NCBI GenBank assembly: GCA_965206405.1 | Contig: CBDBJQ010000005.1 | Span: forward strand, 1-27,035 | From: CBDBJQ01 sp965206405 | GTDB lineage: Bacteria; Pseudomonadota; Alphaproteobacteria; UBA8366 | Direction of reading: 5' to 3' | Length of the DNA: 27,035 nucleotides | Shown: in pieces, positions 1 through 8,520 of the stretch | How the letters are laid out: every line of letters begins with the position of its first letter | Position numbering within the stretch: the stretch's first letter is position 1 | Notes under the pieces: model-generated | Told to the model about the DNA's origin: nothing | Seen by the model: the letters and a program-made list of their open reading frames with translations, nothing else | The model's database searches: none | Program-made: the position numbers and the translations under genes

Positions 1-260
1 ACCGATCCGCCGTAAAGCTGTCCGATCTCATCAAGCGGCAGGATATTGTAGCTGGTGATCTCCGGCAGCACGTCGCGCTCCTGATACTGTATCAGCGGGG
101 CCATGAACTCGTCTTCATAGCGGTAACCATCCGCGACATAGCAGGTGCCGGTCTCATGTACGGCCGCAATGGCGGCAAATCCCGCATCGCCGGTGTCGAT
201 GATGCCGTTCTCCAGCACTCGGGTCTGTGGTTTGCCGATCCGGGTGAGTTTAGTCAGCAT
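1..260 (-). CDS. N-terminus of a probable pilus-assembly protein in the PilQ position (partial)
   Basis: Only the first 86 codons are present; the gene leaves the window at base 1. It begins at an ATG at 260 that overlaps the end of the preceding small gene by 11 bases, so translation is probably coupled. The visible N-terminus opens MLTKLTRIGKPQTRVLENG and has no signal peptide or membrane segment, as expected of a cytoplasmic protein. No catalytic motif lies in the visible part. In R64-type thin-pilus operons the gene after pilP is pilQ, the secretion-superfamily ATPase that powers pilus assembly, so that is the best guess. It rests on gene order alone; any cytoplasmic pilus protein would fit. 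Confidence 0.5.
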   Translation of the reverse strand, partial: MLTKLTRIGKPQTRVLENGIIDTGDAGFAAIAAVHETGTCYVADGYRYEDEFMAPLIQYQERDVLPEITSYNILPLDEIGQLYGGS

Positions 261-486
261 GGGGCGGGTGTCCGTGTGGTGAGGGAAGGGAAATTGCTGA
301 AAAAGAGCAGGACGCGGCTGAGGTTTGCAGAATATCGCCGCATCGCAGGTCGGCCCAATCGGCGAGCGCTACAGCATCATTCGCGGCGTCAATCGGATCG
401 CGGGCGCGCAGCGTGGCTTTGGCTTCCCTGAGCCAGAAAGACTCGGTGCCGGAATTGCTGAGGGGAAAATGCGACAGGTCGGTCAT
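250..486 (-). CDS. Small hypothetical protein (78 aa) between pilP and the pilQ-position gene
   Basis: An ATG at 486 overlaps the pilP stop codon as ATGA, and the TAA at 250-252 lies inside the start of the next gene, so the frame is sandwiched by coupled junctions and is very likely translated. A TTG 15 bases upstream in the same frame is a poorer start. The protein opens MTDLSHFPLSNSGTESFW, has an acidic-alanine middle (DAANDAVALADWADL) and a Ser/Pro/His-rich tail. There is no signal peptide and no recognisable domain. Two copies of the dispersed ATTGCTGA-purine motif (454-461 and 293-300) lie inside it in antisense orientation, an unusually high load for 237 bases. Its function is unknown; context suggests a pilus accessory. 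Confidence 0.6.
   Translation of the reverse strand: MTDLSHFPLSNSGTESFWLREAKATLRARDPIDAANDAVALADWADLRCGDILQTSAASCSFSAISLPSPHGHPPHAD
293..300 (+). repeat. Dispersed motif copy (ATTGCTGA + AAAAGAG)
   Basis: Antisense inside the 78-aa gene, where it is read as CSFSAIS codons. Confidence 0.7.
454..461 (+). repeat. Dispersed motif copy (ATTGCTGA + GGGGAAAA)
   Basis: Antisense near the start of the 78-aa gene, read as FPLSNSG codons; 161 bases from the previous copy. Confidence 0.75.
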
Positions 487-1427
487 TCGAGGGTCTCCCA
501 ATCGCCGTTCTGGCTGTCATCAGGCTTGTAGACATCCGCGAGGCCGACGGTCTCGAACAAAAGTCCACCGCCATCATCGAAGGCGGGCGCTGTGAGCGCT
601 TGCGCCAGCGGGCGCGTCTCGCCAGCTTCGGAGATGATCACGCCGTTTTCTGTGGAGATGCTTGTGATGGTCAGCCCGCCGGGCAGCGTATCCCCAACCT
701 TCACGGTTCGCTCGGTGCCGTTTGCGCTATCAAACACAAAGGCGTGCAGCCCGCCCTTCAGCGTCGCCGCGCCGAAGATCGCGCCGGATGTATAGCGATC
801 CGAGCATTGGCCATGGGCGGATCGCGCCAGTTCGGCGGATTTGGCCTCGCGGAACGTTTCCGGTGGGCCGGGCGCAGGAACGGTTGGTCCGACAGGCAAG
901 GCCACGGTTGCGTCTGCCCCTGCCCCTGTCACGTCTTCCTGTTCAGCGATTTCGGCCGTCACCGCTGGCGCAATGGGCCGGGTCCGGGCGATTATGACGG
1001 GGTTGGCGAGATCCCCAAGCTGGGCGCGCAGGCGTTCCTCTTTGTCCAGCAAGAGTTCAATCAGCTTCTGCCGCTCGATACAGATCTTGTAGACTTCGCT
1101 CTCGAGCGCCGCGACATTGAGCGCGTCGGTCTCCTCATAGAGCGACAGATAGGCCGCACGCAGCGCCTCGAACGGGCAGCTGAGAATGTCGGTCCCGGTG
1201 GAACGCGCCGGGGCGGGGCTGGATTGGCGCTCGACAAGATCGGCAGGGGTGGTCCAGAGCGGCGATGATGCGGGGGGTTCGGAGTTTTGCGCTGTCGCCG
1301 CGCCGTTTGGGTCTTTGAGCGGCGTTTCTGCCGGCCCGCTTTGCGCCAGCGCCGCAAGGGCCGGTAGCGTCAGGCCAAGGCAAAGGCTGAAGAAAAAAGA
1401 GCGTGGGAGATGAGGAAGGTTTTGCAT
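483..1427 (-). CDS. pilP: Type IVB pilus biogenesis protein PilP
   Basis: A 314-residue exported protein. The start chosen is the ATG at 1427, which overlaps the upstream stop as TAATG and gives a proper signal peptide (residues 1-28, ending ALAALAQ); the frame stays open further upstream but that extension is a shadow of the previous gene. Residues about 95-135 are strongly helical and charged, a likely coiled coil. The C-terminal 90 residues carry a PilP-type periplasmic beta-domain (VKVGDTLPGGLTITSI and following). In R64-type systems PilP is a periplasmic component of the pilus assembly machine acting with PilN and PilO. It is roughly twice the length of R64 PilP because of the coiled coil and a Pro/Ala linker. 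Base tract 1386-1402 in the signal-peptide codons shares 17 bases with a dispersed-motif copy in the primase gene. Confidence 0.78.
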   Translation of the reverse strand: MQNLPHLPRSFFFSLCLGLTLPALAALAQSGPAETPLKDPNGAATAQNSEPPASSPLWTTPADLVERQSSPAPARSTGTDILSCPFEALRAAYLSLYEETDALNVAALESEVYKICIERQKLIELLLDKEERLRAQLGDLANPVIIARTRPIAPAVTAEIAEQEDVTGAGADATVALPVGPTVPAPGPPETFREAKSAELARSAHGQCSDRYTSGAIFGAATLKGGLHAFVFDSANGTERTVKVGDTLPGGLTITSISTENGVIISEAGETRPLAQALTAPAFDDGGGLLFETVGLADVYKPDDSQNGDWETLE

Positions 1428-2164
1428 TACGGGTCCGCCTGTTCGGGTGTGAGCGCTGCGGCAAGGTCGGTCACGGCCAGCCACCACTGCCGGAGAGATG
1501 GCTTTGTTTCGGTTTTGTCGGCGTCCGTCTCGGCGATCTCCATGCGAAAGGCGATTTCCGGGCCGTAATTGTTCCATTCACCGATATGTGCGCCCGCATC
1601 ATCAAAGATATGGCCGGACGCGCTGAAATAGGCCCCCACCGGCAGCGGATATATGGCGCGGACCAGCGGCCTGGTGAGGAGCGCGTCATAGGCCGAGGCC
1701 AGCGGATGCGGCGTGTCGCCTGTCACCGTGAAGGGCGACATCCGTGCGGCGGCGGGAATGATGTCGGAAACAGCCGCGGCGCTGAACTGCATCCAGTGCA
1801 GGACCAGATGATCGAACGGTGTTTGCCGGACCTCGATATCGGCGTAATCAACGACCGTCCCGGCGCCGTCCAGCAGCCAGAGCTGGTTGAGCGGCGCGTA
1901 GAGGACGAAGCGCTCGGTCGCGATTTCTGCTGCATCAGCGTCAGCGTCCCCCTCTGGTGCGAAACTCAGCACCTTGCCGCTCTGGCGCACCATCGCCGCG
2001 AATTGCGCCCGCAGGGAGGTGCTTGCGCCGGGGGTGGATTCGATTTGCACCGGCACCTCTGTCTGCGCCTCTGTGTCTTGCGCCAGCGCCACGTCGGGCA
2101 GCATGACGGGCAGCATCAGCGCCAGAAGCAGGGGCAGAGGACGAAAGCGACGTGGCATGATCAT
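1427..2164 (-). CDS. Unrecognised exported protein in the pilus operon (245 aa)
   Basis: The start at ATG 2164 overlaps the upstream stop codon (TAATG); a second ATG two codons later would also give a good signal peptide. The frame is open to 2182, inside the upstream gene. Residues 1-29 form a signal peptide (MIMPRRFRPLPLLLALML, cleavage near ALA-QD). The mature part has no further membrane segment and no motif I recognise; it is rich in aromatic and acidic residues and ends in an Ala/Glu tail. It overlaps pilP by one base, so the two are translated together. R64 has no gene here, so this is an addition to the thin-pilus set. A role as a periplasmic or surface accessory of the pilus is inferred from position only. 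Confidence 0.68.
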   Translation of the reverse strand: MIMPRRFRPLPLLLALMLPVMLPDVALAQDTEAQTEVPVQIESTPGASTSLRAQFAAMVRQSGKVLSFAPEGDADADAAEIATERFVLYAPLNQLWLLDGAGTVVDYADIEVRQTPFDHLVLHWMQFSAAAVSDIIPAAARMSPFTVTGDTPHPLASAYDALLTRPLVRAIYPLPVGAYFSASGHIFDDAGAHIGEWNNYGPEIAFRMEIAETDADKTETKPSLRQWWLAVTDLAAALTPEQADP

Positions 2165-2850
2165 TATTCGTCCGTCAGCCATTCATGGGCGTGTTCGTTG
2201 ACCAGCTCCGGGCGCAGGATGCGGCGACCGGGATCCTGTTGCAGCAACTCACCGTAAAACCGGGAGGTCTGGGCCTCATTCACCGTGGTGCCGAGGCTTT
2301 CGGCAGACGGGAAGGTGGGGCAAAGCTCCCAGGTCACCGCCGGGATGCGTTCCTGCAAATGCCCGACATCGCTTTCCCACCAGCGCCGGTCCATGATGAA
2401 GGTGGTCAGCGCGCCGGTCTCGCCATTGTAGCGCAACAGGCCGTAGCCATCCGGTTTGCCGCTCACAAAGGTGGACTTGACCAAGGGATAGCGCACCGCA
2501 CGGCGTCTAAGCTCAATGGTGACACCAAAATAGCGATCGCCATCTATCCATGTGCCATTCTCATTGGGTTCGTCACCCTGAAAGCACTTGTACTCTATAC
2601 CATCACTTCCATGCCAGACGATCCTGACCTTGCCGCCCCGGGGGAATTGGCCCTCGCCGGTCTCCCAATGACTAACCTTGGCGGTATTGCGCAGGAGAGG
2701 CACCACATGTTCGGCGGCGATGTTCTGGAATATCTGGCCTTCGCCATAGACCTCGCGCTTGTGGCGCTCTTCCGCGCCAAGACTGCCCGCGCCAAGAGCG
2801 AGTACAAGTGCTGCGCTTAAAACACTTCCCTGTTTGAAAAAACCGTTCAT
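2164..2850 (-). CDS. Unrecognised exported protein in the pilus operon (228 aa)
   Basis: ATG at 2850 is preceded by a good ribosome site (AAGGGAG, nine bases before the ATG). This is one of the few genes in the operon with its own site: 34 bases separate it from the gene upstream, whereas most others overlap. Residues 1-26 are a signal peptide ending SLGAEE. The mature protein has two cysteines (in KCFQGD and ELCPTF), which could form a disulfide. A central stretch with regular charge-aromatic alternation (DGDRYFGVTIELRRRAVRYP) suggests a beta-rich fold. I recognise no family. Its last base is shared with the start of the 245-aa gene. It is probably a periplasmic partner of the 590-aa protein or the pilus. 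Confidence 0.7.
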   Translation of the reverse strand: MNGFFKQGSVLSAALVLALGAGSLGAEERHKREVYGEGQIFQNIAAEHVVPLLRNTAKVSHWETGEGQFPRGGKVRIVWHGSDGIEYKCFQGDEPNENGTWIDGDRYFGVTIELRRRAVRYPLVKSTFVSGKPDGYGLLRYNGETGALTTFIMDRRWWESDVGHLQERIPAVTWELCPTFPSAESLGTTVNEAQTSRFYGELLQQDPGRRILRPELVNEHAHEWLTDE

Positions 2851-2884
2851 GGATAGTCTCCCTTATCCTTTGAAAGTTGTTTGT

Positions 2885-4657
2885 TCAGTCATCGCGACCA
2901 CCACCACCCCAGCCACCACCAGAGCTACTGCTTCCGCCTCTTTCGCCACTATCACTTGGCCCACCTTTCGGCCCGTTGCAGGCGCCGCAGGGGCCGCCGA
3001 CGCTTACTCCACCCGGAGTTCCATCTCGTGAATCCCCGATGCCATCGCCATCCATGTCAACGGACATATCGTTGGCTTCACCACCGCCACCCCTGCCGCC
3101 GTTGCCGCGACGGTCGGGTTGAATACAGTTCGCGCTATTGTCGCCGACATCGCGGCCGCGACAAATATTGCGCGCGCAACTGCTCGATGTCGCGCTCCAG
3201 CGCGTGTGGCTGGTGGTCAACTGGTCCTGCCATCCAGCGCTGTGCCAATCCACACCGGTCTCGGTTTTTGTCCGCTGATAGCCAACGCCGCGCCCGGCAT
3301 AGCCCGACCGGCAGCTTTCGGTCTTTGTCTCTGTCGTGCGCTCATTGACGTTGCGGTAGCAGCGGTCATCCTCGACCGCCCAGGCCCCGGCGATCTCGGT
3401 GGTCACATTGCGCAGAGCATCAAAGCCCTGCGCAATCGGGCTGTCGGCAAAGCTCCAGCTGCGGATCTCGATATCGCGGGCCTCGGTGATCGTGCCGAGC
3501 GGGTGCGAGGCGGGGCATTGCCCGGGGCGGCTCTCGCGCCGGGCGCTGATTTCAGGCTCCAGCGTCAGCCGGTCCGGCGCGGTGTCGTCGCAGAAGCTCA
3601 GATGCGATACCAGCGCTCCGGAGGGCTCATCGACGAGATTGCCGTCCGCGTCCGACGGCAGCCAGATGATATCGACCCCGCCCGGCCCCTCATAGGCCTC
3701 GGTCAGGAAGACCCGATAGGTGGCTCTGGCGTCGGCGGTGTCACTGGAACCGGCGGGGCAGTCCCGGACCTCGTAGATCGAGATCGTCGTGGGCGCACGG
3801 CAATGGCGAGACTTCTCTTTCCAGTGTCCATCGCCTTCCGGCGTGGCGGTATCGTAATAGGAATAGTCGAACGCCGCGTCCGAGGGATCAAACGGGAGCG
3901 CGCTCTGCTCATTATAGAGCGGATCGCCCTGGGCGTTGTAATCAATGCTGCTGAAGCGGTGCCGCTTGATGCCGCGTCCCACCTGTCCATTCTCGCAGCG
4001 CAGCCTTTCTGTCTCGCGGCGTTTGCGCACACGCGCCACGCCGAACTTCTGCGCGGCGGATGTCATAAAGGCGACGGTGCCCTCAGCGAGCGGGCCGCCA
4101 TAGTCGTCTCCCATGCAGGCCGGGATCGGGGTTTGGCGACGTCCGCCAAAACGCTCAAGGACCAGCTGATCATTGTCGCTCTTTCTGACAATCCCGAGGG
4201 GTTCGCCGTAGAACGTCGTTCCGTTGCGCTCGGCGCGCAGGGTCGGCGCATCAACGACCTGCCGGGCGCTTAATCCATGCTTGAAGCCGGAGGGGCCGAA
4301 ATAGCTCAGCAGTTTGCTGTCACAATGGCGGAAGCGGATATCGTAGCTGGAGACCACATCGTTATCGAGGTCGTCCACCAGCGCGCTGCCAACCTTCTCT
4401 CCGGTCCTGATCCCATCGAGAATATCTGCGGTGCGTCTGCGCTGCTCGTCCTCATCGATCGCGGTGTTCCATGCCCATGTGATATAGTTGCGCACATGGG
4501 TATGGCTGGAGGTCAGCGCACCGGTGTAATTGGCGGCCGAGTTCAGCACCTCGCGGTTCAATGCCCAGGCGTCGTATTCCTGAGCCTGAATTGCCAAAGG
4601 AAAGAATACCAGGCTGCCGGAGAGCGCAGAAGACAGGAAGAGATGTTTCAGCGTCAT
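2885..4657 (-). CDS. Large Cys-rich secreted protein with glycine-rich tail (590 aa), possible pilus-associated surface protein
   Basis: The start ATG at 4657 overlaps the pilO stop as ATGA. Residues 1-25 are a signal peptide (ending AIQAQEYD). About fourteen cysteines are spread through the mature protein, implying disulfides in the periplasm or outside. Near residue 440-470 is TETKTESCRSGYAGRGVGYQ followed by Arg/Thr, a short Cys-Gly pattern of the kind seen in extracellular repeat proteins. The C-terminus contains DMDGDGIGDSRDG, which looks like a calcium-binding DxDxDG loop, followed by about 50 residues dominated by Gly and Ser and ending in GRDD. I do not recognise the family. Its place between pilO and pilP, where R64 has nothing, suggests a system-specific pilus or surface component such as an adhesin or tip-like protein. 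That role is inference. Confidence 0.72.
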   Translation of the reverse strand: MTLKHLFLSSALSGSLVFFPLAIQAQEYDAWALNREVLNSAANYTGALTSSHTHVRNYITWAWNTAIDEDEQRRRTADILDGIRTGEKVGSALVDDLDNDVVSSYDIRFRHCDSKLLSYFGPSGFKHGLSARQVVDAPTLRAERNGTTFYGEPLGIVRKSDNDQLVLERFGGRRQTPIPACMGDDYGGPLAEGTVAFMTSAAQKFGVARVRKRRETERLRCENGQVGRGIKRHRFSSIDYNAQGDPLYNEQSALPFDPSDAAFDYSYYDTATPEGDGHWKEKSRHCRAPTTISIYEVRDCPAGSSDTADARATYRVFLTEAYEGPGGVDIIWLPSDADGNLVDEPSGALVSHLSFCDDTAPDRLTLEPEISARRESRPGQCPASHPLGTITEARDIEIRSWSFADSPIAQGFDALRNVTTEIAGAWAVEDDRCYRNVNERTTETKTESCRSGYAGRGVGYQRTKTETGVDWHSAGWQDQLTTSHTRWSATSSSCARNICRGRDVGDNSANCIQPDRRGNGGRGGGGEANDMSVDMDGDGIGDSRDGTPGGVSVGGPCGACNGPKGGPSDSGERGGSSSSGGGWGGGGRDD

Positions 4658-6021
4658 GTGGCGTGATCCTTGTGTCTGTCGGCGAGGGTCGCAGCTCTCG
4701 GAGCCCCCGCCGGGGCCGTTCGGGTTGCAGCCCGCCGATCTGTTGGTGTTGCAGCCGTGGCGAGGGATATCCCCGCTGCCGCTGCCGCGTGTCTCTCCAC
4801 ATTTTTCTTCTCAGCAATGTCCTGCGCCAGCGTGACGATCCGGCGGGGCGTGATTTCCAGCGTGACGGTCTCGCCCTTACGGGCAATCCGCGCAATCCCG
4901 GCCCCTTCGATGCGCGCCATCCGCTCAAAGACCTCGTCAAACCCGGCCTTCAGCGTGATCCGCACGCGCAGATCGCCCCCCGTCTGGAGCGTGATACTGT
5001 CGGCCAGCCCGAGAAACACCGCCTCGGCGGCGCCCAGAAGCGCCGGGCCTGTCAGGGGGTCTGTCATGTTGTCTGTGCGATCTGGATTCACTTCCAGCAT
5101 TGGCACGGCAATCTGCGCGCTGGTGAAAAGCCGGTTGCCCCGGATCACGATGTCGATGGCGCTCCCGGCATAGACCGCCTCGGCGGCCTTGCGCGCGATG
5201 GCTGCATCAAAGCCCGGACGCGGCTGCCATATTCTGTAGGCGACGGCATGGGGCAGATCGAGGGCGGTAATTTCCGGATCGCGCATTTCGGGTGTGGCAC
5301 AGCCTTCCGAGGCCAATTGCCAGCCCGGTGAGATCGGCCAGGTGTCGGCGAAGGCGGCGAGACAATTGCGCGCGAAGGCGTCTTCATCGCGCAGTGCGGT
5401 GTGAACCGGTGTGACGGGCGTGGCCGCGACGGGTTTTGAGGTCTGAAACGGAGACAAAAGGATGACCGCGACGGTGCCCGCCAGGGCGAGACCGCCACAG
5501 CCGACGGCGGCCAGTTGCCAGAGCGGGGCCTGTGGCGTGAGCTTGCCCTCGACGCGGATGGGATCAAACCCGGATGTGGCATCCGCAAACAGGCTGACCG
5601 GCACCGGGGCGTCGATCTGATGGGCCAGGTCTTCGCTGGTGGCCAGTCGGTCGATCTGGTTCGAGCGGCATTCCGCATCCACATGGGCGATCAGCTCCTG
5701 ACGGGTTTCAAAGAGGCGTTCCGCCCCAAGGGCCGGTTTGCCGCCCACGAGAACGGCCGCGAAAAACAGGCTCTGGCTGTCGTCAGCTGCGGCACAGATC
5801 ACCCGGCCGCGCCGATCTTCCTCGCTCAGGCCCGCCGTCAGGCAGGACAGGAGTGATGCCTTGCCGGGATAGCCTGCCTCTTCCGGCACCCCGGCCCGTC
5901 GATCAGCCCAGGTGAGCGAGAGCGCGTCGCGGCGCAGGGTCAACGGCCCGGCCTGCTTGCCGCAGGTCCAGACCAGCCCGGCCAGAACATCTTGCCCCTG
6001 ATATGTGAGAACCCGGAGCAT
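4654..6021 (-). CDS. pilO: Type IVB pilus inner-membrane protein PilO
   Basis: A 455-residue bitopic protein. The ATG at 6021 overlaps the secretin stop as TGATG; a GTG one codon earlier is an alternative. Residues 1-170 are cytoplasmic and begin MLRVLTYQGQDVLAGL, as in PilO of R64-type pili. A single membrane helix lies near 171-191 (AAVGCGGLALAGTVAVILL) and the rest is periplasmic, ending in an Ala/Thr/Arg-rich low-complexity tail. In this family PilO links the cytoplasmic assembly ATPase to the periplasmic PilP/PilN complex. Gene order pilN-pilO agrees with R64. A dispersed-motif copy (4811-4818, minus sense) is used here as coding sequence for the residues around DIAEKKN. Confidence 0.78.
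   Translation of the reverse strand: MLRVLTYQGQDVLAGLVWTCGKQAGPLTLRRDALSLTWADRRAGVPEEAGYPGKASLLSCLTAGLSEEDRRGRVICAAADDSQSLFFAAVLVGGKPALGAERLFETRQELIAHVDAECRSNQIDRLATSEDLAHQIDAPVPVSLFADATSGFDPIRVEGKLTPQAPLWQLAAVGCGGLALAGTVAVILLSPFQTSKPVAATPVTPVHTALRDEDAFARNCLAAFADTWPISPGWQLASEGCATPEMRDPEITALDLPHAVAYRIWQPRPGFDAAIARKAAEAVYAGSAIDIVIRGNRLFTSAQIAVPMLEVNPDRTDNMTDPLTGPALLGAAEAVFLGLADSITLQTGGDLRVRITLKAGFDEVFERMARIEGAGIARIARKGETVTLEITPRRIVTLAQDIAEKKNVERHAAAAAGISLATAATPTDRRAATRTAPAGAPRAATLADRHKDHAT
4811..4818 (-). repeat. Dispersed motif copy (ATTGCTGA + GAAGAAAAA)
   Basis: Sense in pilO, read as DIAEKKN codons, a different frame from the copies in repC and the primase. Confidence 0.8.
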
Positions 6022-7559
6022 CACGATTTCCGCCCCGACGGACCGCTGGCGGGCAGGATCGCCGGGCGGACCAGCACGACCATGCGGATTTTGCGGGTTT
6101 CGCCCTGCGCGCGGCCGCCGAGCCCGAGGAAGCTGGCCAGCCCGGTGCCCTGATTGGAGCGCGTGGCGCTGTCCTGCTCGTAGCCCGACAGGACGAGCAC
6201 TTCTCCGGGGGCCAGAACGCTGTCATTCTGGATGGCGCGCTGATCGAGTGTGGGCAGCTGCACGGTACTGGCCCCGGAGGTGAAGCTTTCAAGCTGGGTG
6301 AGATCGTTTTGCAACAGCGTGAGTGACAGCTGTATCTTGTTTTGCTCTATCAGGCGCGGCAGCGCATGGATCGAAATGCCGGTATCTATGGTGGCGGTAC
6401 TGACCTCGGTTGAATTGCCGCCGTTTTCGGTTGTCGTGGTTGTGGTGCGCGCCACGTAGTTCTGCGAGCGGGTGAGCACGATCGGGGCGACAACGCCGCT
6501 CTGCGCGATGGTCGAGCCAAGACGGTAATCGACGACGCTGCCCTGTTTTGCCAGGGCCTGGAAGCTGATGGAATTGTTGCCCGAGCGTAAAGTTGCCACC
6601 CCGTTGCCCGTCAAGGCGCCGATCACGCCGGTGAGGCTGCCATCGGAGCCCGAGGCGGACAGCCCGACGGCGAAATCATCGGATTTGTCGGCATCAACAA
6701 AGTAGACCGCAACCTCAAGACCGATGCGGGTGGAGAAGATCGCCTCGAAGTCGTCGATCACGGCGGCGGCCTTGCGCTGCACGGAGGGCGGGCCGAAGAT
6801 CGATATCCGGCCCGAGGATTGCGAGAGCGTGACGCTGGCGGGCGGGGGCGCGACGGCGGCGAGTTGGCTGGATATATCGGCCCATGGATCATAGCCACCG
6901 ACGCTTCGGTTCAGGGACACGCTGCGCGCGCCGCCCTGGACCCCGCCGATCGAGGTCTCGAGCTTTGCGGTCCCGGTGGGCAATGAGACGCTGTAGCGGC
7001 GGGTGATCATGCGGTCGAACGTGATGGCGGTGCCATCGAAGCTCCAGGCCAGATCCATGCGCGCGGCGATCAGATCGAGCGCCTTTGAGAGCGATCCTTC
7101 ATGGGTGAGGGACATCTTTGTGCCGATGGGGATTTTGATGACATCGCCATTTGGCAGGCTGTAGACCCGGCGGATATTGACCGGCAATTCGGTCTGCGCG
7201 GTGATCAGGTCGGCCATGGCCCTGATGCCGAGGGCCGAGCCGCGTGTGTCGAGGTTGACGCTGCGCGCGCCTTCCAGCGCCGGCGGCAAGGGCTTGCCGT
7301 TCTGTGCGCCCTGCTCTGCGACGACCGCATCGCCGTAATAGGGGCGATCGACGACATGGACCTCGCCGCGCCCTGCGGCGCGCAGCCGGTCACGCTGATC
7401 CTCGGTGAGTTGCGTGAGCCGTGCGGTGGTCTCATTGGCACCCTTGATGCCATCGCAAGCGGTCAGGGCTAAATTGCTGAGAAGAAAAAGGAGAGCCAGG
7501 CGAAAGGCCTTGGACGGACACAACACCAGAGGTATTTTGCTTTTAGCAATTCCCCTCAT
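6021..7559 (-). CDS. pilN: Type IVB pilus outer-membrane secretin lipoprotein PilN
   Basis: A 512-residue lipoprotein secretin. Residues 20-35 are a lipoprotein signal with lipobox LTAC (Cys35). The N-terminal half holds short periplasmic domains (about residues 95-300, including a Ser/Gly-rich stretch), and the C-terminal third (about 330-500) is the secretin beta-barrel domain, recognisable from VVAPIVLTRSQNYVAR, the LPRLIEQNKIQLSLTLLQND segment and the GEVLVLSGYEQD segment. It forms the outer-membrane channel for the thin pilus. Length fits PilN/BfpB proteins. The ATG at 7559 overlaps the upstream stop as ATGA, and its first codons coincide with a minus-sense dispersed-motif copy (7543-7550). 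A second copy (7473-7480) lies only 63 bases away in the opposite orientation, within the lipoprotein signal. Confidence 0.9.
   Translation of the reverse strand: MRGIAKSKIPLVLCPSKAFRLALLFLLSNLALTACDGIKGANETTARLTQLTEDQRDRLRAAGRGEVHVVDRPYYGDAVVAEQGAQNGKPLPPALEGARSVNLDTRGSALGIRAMADLITAQTELPVNIRRVYSLPNGDVIKIPIGTKMSLTHEGSLSKALDLIAARMDLAWSFDGTAITFDRMITRRYSVSLPTGTAKLETSIGGVQGGARSVSLNRSVGGYDPWADISSQLAAVAPPPASVTLSQSSGRISIFGPPSVQRKAAAVIDDFEAIFSTRIGLEVAVYFVDADKSDDFAVGLSASGSDGSLTGVIGALTGNGVATLRSGNNSISFQALAKQGSVVDYRLGSTIAQSGVVAPIVLTRSQNYVARTTTTTTENGGNSTEVSTATIDTGISIHALPRLIEQNKIQLSLTLLQNDLTQLESFTSGASTVQLPTLDQRAIQNDSVLAPGEVLVLSGYEQDSATRSNQGTGLASFLGLGGRAQGETRKIRMVVLVRPAILPASGPSGRKS
7473..7480 (+). repeat. 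Dispersed motif copy (ATTGCTGA + GAAGAAAAAGGAGAG)
   Basis: Antisense in the pilN lipoprotein signal, where it is read as LFLLSNLA. Its purine tail is one of the longest. Confidence 0.85.
7543..7550 (-). repeat. Dispersed motif copy (ATTGCTAA + AAGCAAAA)
   Basis: At the very start of pilN, read as RGIAKSK; the only copy with a pyrimidine early in its tail. Confidence 0.7.
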
Positions 7560-8458
7560 AGCGGCCTGCCGATCCGGATGACCTTGTTGGCATAGAGACT
7601 GATGGCAAGGGGTCGGCCGGAGCCTTCAAAACCGACGACGAGCTGATCGAGCGCGTCCTTGAAATTTCCGGATATGCGAACGGGAACGGTGATTTTCCAT
7701 TCCTCGACGCCGTCGCGCACGACGGTATGCCCGGCACGTTTGGCCCAGCGGTCGACAACGTCGGCGACAAACTCACCGGGGCGTGCGGTCCAGACCGGCA
7801 GGGGCGGGGTCGTCGTCGACTGCGGCGCCGATGGAGAGACACCCGCCTGCCGGCCTGGTGCACAGGGCAAATGTAGAGACTGCCCTATCCGGAGAATGGA
7901 GGTTGCGGTGAGAGCGTTGGCGCGCGCCAGTTCCGGCCAGCGCTTGCCATCGCCCAACCGCCGGGCGGCGATTTTGGAGAGCGTATCGCCGGCGACGACG
8001 CTGTATTGGCAGCGCGTGGGTGCCTGTGCGGCGGATTGGCCGGACGGACGGGAGCCGCGCGCTGTGCGATTTGTGGCGGAATTTTGGGCGATATTCGGTT
8101 TTGTGCCCCGTCGGAACGCTTCCGGCAGCGGCAGTGGCGCCCCTGATTCGGCGTTGGCGCGATTTGATTCGGGTCTGCTTGACCGCCCCGGAGTATGCGT
8201 TGGGACCCCCTGCCCTGCCGCTCTGTTGGCGGCATCAGCGCGTGATTCTCCGGGGCGTGATTCTGCCAGAGCGACGTCGAACGAGCGCTTTGGCGGCGTG
8301 GTGCGAAGGGTGACGGCGGGGGTGACATAGCGCTGCCAATCGGGGCAGCGGATCAGCTCCGCCGCTTGTGCGGCTGGACAAAAGATTGAGATCAGGACTA
8401 GGGTGCTGGAAACAGGAAAGAGTGAGGCCGGGCGTGAGCATGACCCCAAGAAACGCAC
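7556..8458 (-). CDS. pilL: PilL-like periplasmic LysM protein with TcpQ/PilL C-terminal domain
   Basis: First gene of the pilus operon. I chose the GTG at 8458 because it puts a signal peptide right at the N-terminus (RFLGSCSRPASLFPV then a hydrophobic run ending CPAAQA). The frame stays open to a TTG at 8557 through the C homopolymer, so the true start is uncertain. From the GTG the protein has 300 residues: signal peptide 1-32, a Pro/Ser/Arg-rich linker, a LysM peptidoglycan-binding domain at about 150-198 (CQYSVVAGDTLSKIAARRLG), and a C-terminal TcpQ/PilL-type domain at about 221-300 that in this family docks with the secretin. It probably anchors the secretin to the cell wall. PilM, present in R64, is absent. 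Confidence 0.72.
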   Translation of the reverse strand: MRFLGSCSRPASLFPVSSTLVLISIFCPAAQAAELIRCPDWQRYVTPAVTLRTTPPKRSFDVALAESRPGESRADAANRAAGQGVPTHTPGRSSRPESNRANAESGAPLPLPEAFRRGTKPNIAQNSATNRTARGSRPSGQSAAQAPTRCQYSVVAGDTLSKIAARRLGDGKRWPELARANALTATSILRIGQSLHLPCAPGRQAGVSPSAPQSTTTPPLPVWTARPGEFVADVVDRWAKRAGHTVVRDGVEEWKITVPVRISGNFKDALDQLVVGFEGSGRPLAISLYANKVIRIGRPL

Positions 8459-8520
8459 GAACCACCCCAAAGAGAAGCGGTAAAAACCGTTTATTTTCCT
8501 TGACTTACCCCCGAAATTCA

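Noticed and set aside
1403..2257. Plus-strand open frame of 284 codons
   Set aside because: Antisense to the 245-aa gene and the ends of its neighbours, which are linked by TAATG junctions; no start signal.
3119..4273. Plus-strand open frame of 384 codons
   Set aside because: Antisense shadow of the 590-aa exported protein, which has a signal peptide and coupled start; the shadow has no ribosome site and no domain.
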